DNA of 21,448 nucleotides, taken from contig JAGQIB010000059.1 in the NCBI GenBank assembly GCA_020431545.1, positions 1 to 21,448 on the forward strand, in the 5' to 3' direction. Origin of the DNA: Gemmatimonadota bacterium (GTDB lineage: Bacteria > ARS69). Positions within the stretch are counted from its first letter, which is position 1. Each line of letters opens with the position of its first letter. The position numbers and the translations under genes were made by a program. The notes under the pieces are model-generated. The model did not search any database, was not told where the DNA came from, and saw nothing but the letters and a program-made list of their open reading frames with translations. This document shows, in pieces, positions 7,425 to 13,869 of this stretch.

Positions 7425-9113
7425 CTACGCGCCCGCCGGCTCCTTCGGCTCCACCATCAGGACCTTCTCGCGCATGATGGACGCGGTCCCCGCCGGCGCG
7501 CCGCGTGGCTTCCGCACGTAGCGCTTCTCGCAGTACGACACGGGGACGAGGCGGCTGTTGCGCGCCTTGGAGTGGAACGCCGCGATCGATGCGGTCATCT
7601 CCAGGATCTCCTTGGGCGGCTCGCCCTTGCCGGAGTTCATGCGCAGGACCGTGTGGCTGCCTTGCGCGCCGCGGGCGTGGAACCAGAGATCCTTGTTCGA
7701 GGCGCGCCGGTGCGAGAGCTCGTCGTTCTGGCGCGCGTTTCGCCCGACCCACACGACCCAGCCGCCGGGCAGGTCGTACACGCGCGGCTGGAATCCTTCG
7801 GGCAGAGAGGGGTGCCGTTCCGCCTCCGGCTTCGTGGCCACGGTCCTGGTCGGCTTCGCGCTCAGGAGAGACGGCGCGAACTCCGCGGCGAGCGCGCGAA
7901 GCGCCTCCGGCGCCGGGTCCGTCTCGAGTGCGGCGAGTCCGCGATCGACGTCCTCGAGCTCCGTCTCCTGGATCGACTTCTGGGCGAGAAGCTCGTCGAG
8001 GCCGCGCGCGGCGCGGCGGGACTTCTTGAACATCGCCTCCACGTTCGCGGCGGCGTCGAGCTTCGGATCCAGGGCGATCTCGACGTCGCCCGAGCCGTCG
8101 AATCGGGGGAGGCGAACGCGGTTCATCCCGCGACGAAGCTGACCCTGGTGCGCGGCGAGCAGCTCGGCGCTCGCGCGCAGTTCCTCGGCGCGCCCGGAAT
8201 CGGCGAGGCGGGATTCGATCTGCTGCAGTGCCTTCGCGGCTCGCCCTCGCCGGCGGACGAGGACGCGCCGGAGATCCGTGGCGAGAGAATCCGTGGCTTC
8301 CTCGCGCTCACGTTCGCGGTACCAGCGGTCGACGGTCACGTGGGGGTCCGCGTCGCGGGTCGATTCGAGCCCCGGGACGTCGCCGGGATCTGCCGGCACC
8401 AGGAAGAGCTCGCCGTCGCCCGTGCGGACGAGAGACGGAACCGGTCGGGCTGCAGCTTCGGCGAGGTGGAGCAGCAGGGTCGGGACGTCGGCACCCGCCG
8501 CCTCGAACGCGCGGAGGAACCCGTGCGCGCCGCCGCCCCAGGCCCGCGGGATGCGCCGGTGGAAAGGCGCGTCGGCCGGCGTGGCGTCGAGTCGCTCGCG
8601 GAGGATCGCCTCGGTCACGTCGGCGAGGCCGCGGCCGGGGGCGCTCTCCGGCGAGACGTAGGGCTGCCCCGACGTGATCGTCCGCCCCCGTTCGCCGCCG
8701 AAATCGCGGAGTGTCCAAAGCACGCGATCCTCGTTGCCCACGAGGATCACGTTCGCGAAGCGCGGGATCAGCTCGACCACGAGGCGGGGCCGGGTGTGAC
8801 GTTGCTCCTCGTTCTCGAACTCGAGGATCGCGATCCGCTCGCCGGCCGGCTGACCGACGCGTACGAGCCGCGATCGCTTGAGCGGTTCCCCGAGCGCCGA
8901 CGGGGCGGGCCGGGGCTCCCCGAGCGGCGGCGGGCGCCCGATCAGCCCCACGCGGGAGAGCTCGGGATGGGCGGACAGGAACAGCAGTCGCCGGGACCCG
9001 CCGAACCGGAGGAGGACCCCCGTCCGGCCGACCAATTCCACCTTCGTGACCGGTCGTCCGCGGAGCTCCTCCGCGAGACCGGGCAGCAGCGACTGCAGGA
9101 TCAGGGCGTCCAT
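7425..9113 (-). CDS. rqcH: RqcH / NFACT-family ribosome quality-control protein
   Basis: A 562-residue member of the Rqc2/FbpA/NFACT family. In Bacillus subtilis RqcH binds obstructed 50S subunits and recruits alanyl-tRNA to add C-terminal Ala tails. Domains are NFACT-N (about 1-250; LFLSAHPELSRV at 45-56, ELIPRFANVIL at 114-124), helical/coiled-coil regions (about 260-400) and NFACT-R (about 445-560). The last shows VGRNARQNDELSHR (456-469), KDLWFHARGAQGSHTVLR (474-491) and YCEKRYVRKPRGAPAG (528-543). ATG 9113 is preceded by GGAGGAG, so a longer upstream in-frame start at 9179 is unlikely. The Asp-Arg pair known to be important in NFACT-N appears as Glu-Arg (E92-R93, AGERIAILEF). It is divergent from yicC-gmk-rpoZ-coaBC, and in Firmicutes rqcH lies in the same neighbourhood, which supports the assignment. 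Confidence 0.92.
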   Translation of the reverse strand: MDALILQSLLPGLAEELRGRPVTKVELVGRTGVLLRFGGSRRLLFLSAHPELSRVGLIGRPPPLGEPRPAPSALGEPLKRSRLVRVGQPAGERIAILEFENEEQRHTRPRLVVELIPRFANVILVGNEDRVLWTLRDFGGERGRTITSGQPYVSPESAPGRGLADVTEAILRERLDATPADAPFHRRIPRAWGGGAHGFLRAFEAAGADVPTLLLHLAEAAARPVPSLVRTGDGELFLVPADPGDVPGLESTRDADPHVTVDRWYREREREEATDSLATDLRRVLVRRRGRAAKALQQIESRLADSGRAEELRASAELLAAHQGQLRRGMNRVRLPRFDGSGDVEIALDPKLDAAANVEAMFKKSRRAARGLDELLAQKSIQETELEDVDRGLAALETDPAPEALRALAAEFAPSLLSAKPTRTVATKPEAERHPSLPEGFQPRVYDLPGGWVVWVGRNARQNDELSHRRASNKDLWFHARGAQGSHTVLRMNSGKGEPPKEILEMTASIAAFHSKARNSRLVPVSYCEKRYVRKPRGAPAGTASIMREKVLMVEPKEPAGA

Positions 9114-9140
9114 GGGCTCCTCCGGGCGGGGCATTCTCCC

Positions 9141-9171
9141 CGGATCCGGGCCGGGCGGCAACCCGGGTCCG
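9141..9171 (-). repeat. GC-rich hairpin in the rqcH leader
   Basis: CGGATCCGGG (9141-9150) pairs with CCCGGGTCCG (9162-9171) over 10 bp including one mismatch (a G-T wobble in one strand's sense), with an 11-nt spacer. Related CGGG(A/T)CC words recur at about 9189-9198 and 9240-9248. It lies 28-58 nt upstream of the rqcH start and could structure that leader. No rqcH promoter could be placed. Confidence 0.35.
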
Positions 9172-9258
9172 GGCCCCACGCCGCCGGTCGGGACCCGGAC
9201 GCGCGCCGATTGGAGCCCCCGGCCGGGCCGACGCCCCGGTCGGGACCCCGCGCCGGCC

Positions 9259-9288
9259 TTGACCGTGCCTCGCGCATCCCGGTACCCT
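9259..9288 (+). promoter_or_regulatory. Promoter of the yicC-gmk-rpoZ-coaBC operon
   Basis: TTGACC (9259-9264), an 18-nt spacer and TACCCT (9283-9288) resemble a sigma70-type promoter. The predicted start near 9295 gives a leader of about 33 nt to the GTG at 9328. The same architecture occurs at 16042-16071, which raises confidence in both. Confidence 0.6.
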
Positions 9289-9327
9289 GCCGGATTCGAT
9301 TCCGTCGCGAGAGATCAGGGGGGCGCC

Positions 9328-10206
9328 GTGACCCGCAGCATGACCGGTTTCGGGGCCGCCGAGGTGACCCGGAACGGGATTCTCGTGAAGGTCGAGCTGC
9401 GCTCGGTGAACCATCGCTTCTTCGATCCGTCGATCCGGATCTCTCGCGACTGGTCCGGGTTGGAGTCGACGGTCAAGGACCTGCTGAAGGAGGGCGTCGC
9501 GCGCGGTCGGGTGACCGCGTCCGTGGACGTCGCGGCGGAGAGCGGCGGCGAGCGGCTCGTGATCGACGAGACGCTCGCCGACGAGTACCGCACGGTCCTG
9601 CGCGGGCTCGCCGAGCGCCACGGTCTGGACCCGACGTTGCGCGCGTTCGAGCTCCTGCAGGTCCCCGATCTCGTCCGGCGGGAGACGCGCGTCCTGGAAG
9701 AGGCCGACGTCACTGCCGCGCTCGGCGACGCGGTCCGCGAGGCGCTCGCCCAGCTCGAGTCGATGAGGGCGCGCGAGGGTCAGGCGCTTGCGAAGGATCT
9801 CTCGGCACGCCTCGAACGGATCGAGGCGACGCTGGATCGGGTGGAAGCCGAGGCGCGGGGCGCCGCGGAGGCGCAGCGGGATCGTCTGCGGGAGCGGGTC
9901 CAGGCGCTGGTTCCGGACGGAGTGACTCCGGATCCGGAACGTCTCGCCACCGAGATCGCGCTGCTGGCCGAGAAGGCCGACGTGACGGAGGAGCTCGTTC
10001 GTTTTCGCGCGCACGATCGCGCGTTCGCGAGCTTCCTCGAGAGCGGGGATCCCGTCGGCAAACGACTGGACTTCCTCCTGCAGGAGATGAACCGGGAGGC
10101 GAACACGATCGGCTCGAAGTCGTCGTCCGCAGCCATTGCGCATCTGGTGGTGGAGCTCAAGGAGGAGATCGAGCGGCTCCGCGAGCAGGTGCAGAACATC
10201 GAATGA
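9328..10206 (+). CDS. yicC: YicC/YloC-family endoribonuclease
   Basis: A 292-residue protein with the family's N-terminal signature RSMTGFG immediately after the start. The YicC_N domain follows (VELRSVNHRFFDPSIRI), and the C-terminal DUF1732 region includes GKRLDFLLQEMNREANTIGSKS. YicC of E. coli and YloC of B. subtilis have been reported as endoribonucleases acting on small or structured RNAs; the substrate here is unknown. The GTG at 9328 is chosen because it gives the usual M-x-R-SMTGF start and follows AGGGGGG. It is first in the operon, directly under the promoter at 9259-9288, and its stop overlaps the gmk start (ATGA). Confidence 0.93.
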   Translation: MTRSMTGFGAAEVTRNGILVKVELRSVNHRFFDPSIRISRDWSGLESTVKDLLKEGVARGRVTASVDVAAESGGERLVIDETLADEYRTVLRGLAERHGLDPTLRAFELLQVPDLVRRETRVLEEADVTAALGDAVREALAQLESMRAREGQALAKDLSARLERIEATLDRVEAEARGAAEAQRDRLRERVQALVPDGVTPDPERLATEIALLAEKADVTEELVRFRAHDRAFASFLESGDPVGKRLDFLLQEMNREANTIGSKSSSAAIAHLVVELKEEIERLREQVQNIE

Positions 10207-10865
10207 AGAGGCGACCCGGATTCCCGCTGGTGCTCTCCGGCCCCTCGGGGGCGGGCAAGAGTTCGGTCGCGGCCTGGCTGCTGGACAACGAACCGGGCGC
10301 GATGCTCTCGATCTCGTGCACGACGCGCGCCCGCCGCGGGCGGGAAGCCGAGGGGATCGACTACTTCTACGTGGGGGAGAGCGATTTCCTCGCGCGAAGG
10401 GACCGCGGAGAGTTCGTCGAGTGGGCGCTGGTTCACGGAAACCTGTACGGCACGCCGGCCAGTTTCCTGGATCAGCGAATCGGAGAGGGCAAGGTCGTGC
10501 TGCTGGACATCGACGTCCAGGGTGCGATGCAGATTCGCGCCCGACGCAAGGACGCGGTGCTGATCTTCCTGATGCCGCCGTCGCTGGCGGCCCTGGAGGA
10601 GCGACTCCGCGGCCGGCACACGGACGCGGAAGACGTGATCGAGCGACGTTTGAAGGCGGCGCGTCGCGAGATGGCCACGGCGGCCGCCTATGATTACGTG
10701 GTCGTGAACCACGATCTCGAGACGACCCGGGAGACGGTCCGCGCGATCGTCACCGCCGAACGGAGCCGGGCAGCCCGGATGCTGTCGGACGAATACGTGG
10801 ACGAGGAGCCGATCCTCGCCGCCGCCCGCATGGAACCACCCGCGCAAGGAGAGGAATCCCGATGA
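10203..10865 (+). CDS. gmk: Guanylate kinase
   Basis: Converts GMP to GDP with ATP. The 220-residue protein has the P-loop GPSGAGKSS (13-21), the GMP-binding signatures SCTTRARRGREAEGIDYFYV and EFVEWALVHGNLYGTP, and VLLDIDVQGA before the lid region. The lid shows RLRGRHTDAEDVIERRL and the closing segment DYVVVNHDLE. It is slightly longer than the common 190-210 residues because of a C-terminal tail of about 20 residues. Start and stop overlap neighbours on both sides by ATGA (yicC upstream, rpoZ downstream), so translation is probably coupled along the operon. In many bacteria gmk lies between yicC and rpoZ, exactly as here. Confidence 0.96.
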   Translation: MKRRPGFPLVLSGPSGAGKSSVAAWLLDNEPGAMLSISCTTRARRGREAEGIDYFYVGESDFLARRDRGEFVEWALVHGNLYGTPASFLDQRIGEGKVVLLDIDVQGAMQIRARRKDAVLIFLMPPSLAALEERLRGRHTDAEDVIERRLKAARREMATAAAYDYVVVNHDLETTRETVRAIVTAERSRAARMLSDEYVDEEPILAAARMEPPAQGEESR

Positions 10866-11341
10866 ACGAGATGAATCACGACGAGGAGTCGGACGTCGCG
10901 CTGCCTCTTCCGGCCGCGGCGGAGATCGAGGAGAAGGGGCCGCGCGTGCCGAAGCCGCACGACCGCCCCGCCGACGTGGACCGCAAGATCCGCGGCGCCG
11001 TCGATCGCATGCTGCAGGAAGTCGACAACCCGTACCAGACCGTGATCGTGGCGGCGCAGGAAGCGCGCCGCATCAACGAGAACCGTCTCAAGGCGCGCAG
11101 CATCCTGAACCAGTCGATCGACCAGGTCGAGGAACTCGTGCCCGACATGCCGTTCGTGCCGCGCCCCGTGGAAGACGACGAACCCGAGGTGAAGCCGACG
11201 AACGAGGCGCTCGAGCGTCTCGCGCTCGGCATCGTCGAGTTCGAGATCAGCGGCGCGCGCAACGAAGCGCCGTCGTACTACGACGGCGAGATCGATTTCC
11301 CGCTGTATCCCGAAGGGGAGGAGGAGTCCTCCTCCTCGTGA
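10862..11341 (+). CDS. rpoZ: RNA polymerase omega subunit, enlarged
   Basis: The omega core is recognisable in two parts. NPYQTVIVAAQEARRINENRL (56-76) matches the first helix and the EARRIN region, and KPTNEALERLALGIVEFEI (111-129) matches the closing helix of omega. Omega stabilises and helps assemble the beta' subunit. At 159 residues the protein is about twice the usual 70-90. It has an acidic and proline-rich N-terminal extension (1-50), an insert of about 34 residues between the core parts (77-110) and an acidic tail of about 30 residues ending EGEEESSSS. Position between gmk and coaBC is the standard one for rpoZ. It overlaps gmk by ATGA and coaBC by GTGA. Confidence 0.88.
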   Translation: MNEMNHDEESDVALPLPAAAEIEEKGPRVPKPHDRPADVDRKIRGAVDRMLQEVDNPYQTVIVAAQEARRINENRLKARSILNQSIDQVEELVPDMPFVPRPVEDDEPEVKPTNEALERLALGIVEFEISGARNEAPSYYDGEIDFPLYPEGEEESSSS

Positions 11342-12591
11342 ACGAATCGCTGCACTCCCGGATCCTCCTGGGAGTGACCGGTTCCGTCGCGGCGTTCAAG
11401 ACCCCGGAGCTCGTCCGCGAGCTCCGGGATCGCGCCGCCGACGTTTCGGTCGTCCGCACGGCCGCCGCCGCGAAGTTCGTGGGCGACTCGGCGCTCGAGG
11501 CGATGACCGGGAATCCCGTGGCCCACGAGCTGTTCGATCCTCGCGGACTCGCGGCGCTGCCGTTCTGGTTGCGCGGCGGCGCGAGCGAGCGGGAGCCGTA
11601 CCACCTCGCGCTGGCCGACGGCGTGGACCTGCTGGCCGTCGTGCCGGCGACCGCTTCGATGCTCGGCAAGATGGCGCACGGCATCGCCGACGATCTCCTG
11701 TCCACGTTGCTGCTCGCCACGACGCGTCCGATCGTGGTCGCGCCCGCGATGAACCCGCGCATGTGGGAGCACGAGGCGACGCAGGCGAACGTCGCGGCGC
11801 TCTCGGAGCGCGGCGTGCGCGTGCTGTTCCCCGAGTCCGGCAAGATGGCGTGGGATACGGAAGGGTCCGGCGCCGGACGCCTGCCGGAACCGCCGGAGAT
11901 CGCGGAGCGACTGCTCGCGCACCTCGCGACGGCACGCCAGCTCCGCGGGCAGAAGGTCGTCGTGTCGGCCGGCGGCACGGAGGAACCGGTCGACGCGGTG
12001 CGCGTGCTCGGCAACCGGTCGTCGGGTCGCATGGGCGTGGCGCTGGCCGAGGAGGCGCACGCGCGCGGCGCCGACGTGGTGCTCGTGGCCGCGGCGACGA
12101 GCGTACCGCTTCCCGCCGGCCTGCGGATCGTGCGCGCCCGCACGGCGGCGGCGATGAAGGAAGCGATGCTCGCGGAGTCCGCGGACGCGGACGTGGTGCT
12201 GATGGCGGCGGCGGTCGCGGACTGGCGTCCCGCGTCGCCGGCCCCCGGCAAGGTGAAGAAGTCCACGGGGCCGCCGGAGATCCGACTCGAGCCGACCGAC
12301 GACATCCTCCTCGCGCTGCGCGACGCCGGCACGCGCGCGTTCCGCGTGGGCTTCGCGCTCGAGACGGACGACGCCGTGGCGAACGGCCGCCGCAAGCTCG
12401 CCGAGAAGGACCTGGATCTGCTCGTCGTCAACGACGCCACGGAACCCGGCGCGGGATTCGAGGTCGCCACGAACCGCGTGACGATGATCTCGCGCGCCGG
12501 CGAAACGGCGGACCTGCCGCTCCTGTCCAAGCCGCGCGTCGCGATCCGGATTCTCGATCGCGTCGCCGCGCTGCGCGCCGGTCGCGCCTGA
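11338..12591 (+). CDS. coaBC: Bifunctional phosphopantothenoylcysteine decarboxylase / phosphopantothenate-cysteine ligase
   Basis: Makes 4'-phosphopantetheine for coenzyme A. CoaC (about 1-190) shows GVTGSVAAFK, the active-site His in EPYHLALADG (H89), the FMN-binding VVPATASMLGKMAHGIADDL and the substrate motif PAMNPRMW (N139). CoaB (about 195-417) has SAGGTEEPVDAVRVLGNRSS, AAAVADWRP and the KVKK lysines. The flap that usually reads ACG-x2-G-x-GR reads MAWDTEGSGAGRL here. W172 therefore sits where E. coli has Cys158, the residue needed to finish the decarboxylase reaction; the His and Asn are kept. A GTG start overlaps the rpoZ stop (GTGA). The 417-residue length is normal for the fused enzyme. 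Fourth gene of the yicC operon. Confidence 0.93.
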   Translation: MNESLHSRILLGVTGSVAAFKTPELVRELRDRAADVSVVRTAAAAKFVGDSALEAMTGNPVAHELFDPRGLAALPFWLRGGASEREPYHLALADGVDLLAVVPATASMLGKMAHGIADDLLSTLLLATTRPIVVAPAMNPRMWEHEATQANVAALSERGVRVLFPESGKMAWDTEGSGAGRLPEPPEIAERLLAHLATARQLRGQKVVVSAGGTEEPVDAVRVLGNRSSGRMGVALAEEAHARGADVVLVAAATSVPLPAGLRIVRARTAAAMKEAMLAESADADVVLMAAAVADWRPASPAPGKVKKSTGPPEIRLEPTDDILLALRDAGTRAFRVGFALETDDAVANGRRKLAEKDLDLLVVNDATEPGAGFEVATNRVTMISRAGETADLPLLSKPRVAIRILDRVAALRAGRA

Positions 12592-12615
12592 CCCGCCTCC
12601 TCCGAGGAGCCGACC

Positions 12616-13869
12616 GTGATCGCACGGTTCTGTCTCTACTCCATCCTCAAGAACTTCCGGCCGTTCTCCGCGTTCTTCGTGATCTACCTGATCCTGGACC
12701 CGGCCGCGGGCGGACTCGGGCTCGATCTGTTCACCGTGGGCCTGTTGATCGGCTACGAGCGCCTGCTCGTGGCGGCGGGCGAGCTCCCGCTCGGTGTGCT
12801 CGCCGATCGCTTCGGACGTCGCCGCGCGCTGGCGGCCTGCTTCGGCAGCTACGTCGTGGCCTTCTCCGGCTGGGCGATCGCGGCCACTCAGTCGGATACG
12901 CGGGCCCTCGCGGTGCTGTTTCTCGCGCAGACCGCGTACGCGATCGGGGAAGCGTTCCGCACCGGAACCCACAAGGCGATCATGCTCGACTGGGTGGATT
13001 CCACGCAGGAAGCGTCGGCGACGCACGTCGTGGCGCTCACCCGGACGTTCTCGAAGCTCACGGAGGGAATCACGGCACTCGCCGGCGGCGTCCTGCTGTG
13101 GCGGAGCGGCAGCCTGTCCTGGCTGTTCTGGAGCGCGGTCCCGGCCGCGATCGCGGGCATCGGACTCTCGCTCTCCTACCCGCGCTGGCTCGAAGGCGAG
13201 ATGACACGTCGCCGGGCGCGGCCGTCGCTGCGGGAGGGATTCCTGGCGCTGGCTCGCCGGCCCGGCCTCGCGGAACTCCTGCTGCTGTCCGTGGGATTCG
13301 AGGTCGCGTGCAAGCTCGCCCAGACGTACCTGCAGCCGTTCCTCGAACGAGGGCTGGACGCGCGCGACGTCGCGATCGTGGGCGGGCGCGGTGCGCTCGT
13401 GCTCGGCGCGTTCTACTTCGCGTACGGTTTCGTGGGAGGGATCGGCGCGTCGTCGGCGCGTCACGCGGAACGGTGGTTCGGTGCGCGCGCGTTCGCGCTC
13501 GTCACCGCGGCGTGGGGAGCGGCCCTCACCTGCGCGGGGCTCGTGGTGCTGCCCGCCGACGTTCCGGTGGCCGTGCTCGGCGCCGGATTCATCGTCCTGT
13601 CGCTGCTGCAGAACGCGCGGCGTCCCGTATTCGTGGCGACGTTGAATCGCCTCATGGACGGCGCGCAGCGGGCCACGACGCTTTCGGTCGAGAGCCAGGG
13701 ACGCAGTGCCGCGCTCGCGGTGCTGGCGCCGGTGACCGGCTGGATCGCGGATCGCGCCGGTCTCGACGTCGTGTTCCTGCTGCTCGCCGTGTCGCTCGCC
13801 GCGCTCGGTGGACTCGGTGCGCTGCGCGCGCGGCGGGGGCTGGCGGCGCCGCCTCCGGGTGGCGCCTGA
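12616..13869 (+). CDS. Major facilitator superfamily transporter
   Basis: A 417-residue protein with about 12 hydrophobic segments. A GVLADRFGRRRAL loop (MFS motif A) follows the second helix. The halves are separated by a charged loop (WLEGEMTRRRARPSLREGF). No substrate-determining feature is recognisable, so the cargo and direction are unknown. The GTG at 12616 has GAGGAG 6 nt upstream, and it starts 24 nt after coaBC, so it is probably cotranscribed as the last gene of that operon. Its TGA is directly followed, with no intervening base, by the stop of the convergent gene at 13870. In Firmicutes this operon position holds priA, absent here. Confidence 0.88.
   Translation: MIARFCLYSILKNFRPFSAFFVIYLILDPAAGGLGLDLFTVGLLIGYERLLVAAGELPLGVLADRFGRRRALAACFGSYVVAFSGWAIAATQSDTRALAVLFLAQTAYAIGEAFRTGTHKAIMLDWVDSTQEASATHVVALTRTFSKLTEGITALAGGVLLWRSGSLSWLFWSAVPAAIAGIGLSLSYPRWLEGEMTRRRARPSLREGFLALARRPGLAELLLLSVGFEVACKLAQTYLQPFLERGLDARDVAIVGGRGALVLGAFYFAYGFVGGIGASSARHAERWFGARAFALVTAAWGAALTCAGLVVLPADVPVAVLGAGFIVLSLLQNARRPVFVATLNRLMDGAQRATTLSVESQGRSAALAVLAPVTGWIADRAGLDVVFLLLAVSLAALGGLGALRARRGLAAPPPGGA

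Noticed and set aside
7572..10202. Long plus-strand open frame running across rqcH, the spacer and yicC into gmk
   Set aside because: Only the gmk part at the end is a recognisable protein; the rest is antisense to rqcH or out of frame with yicC.
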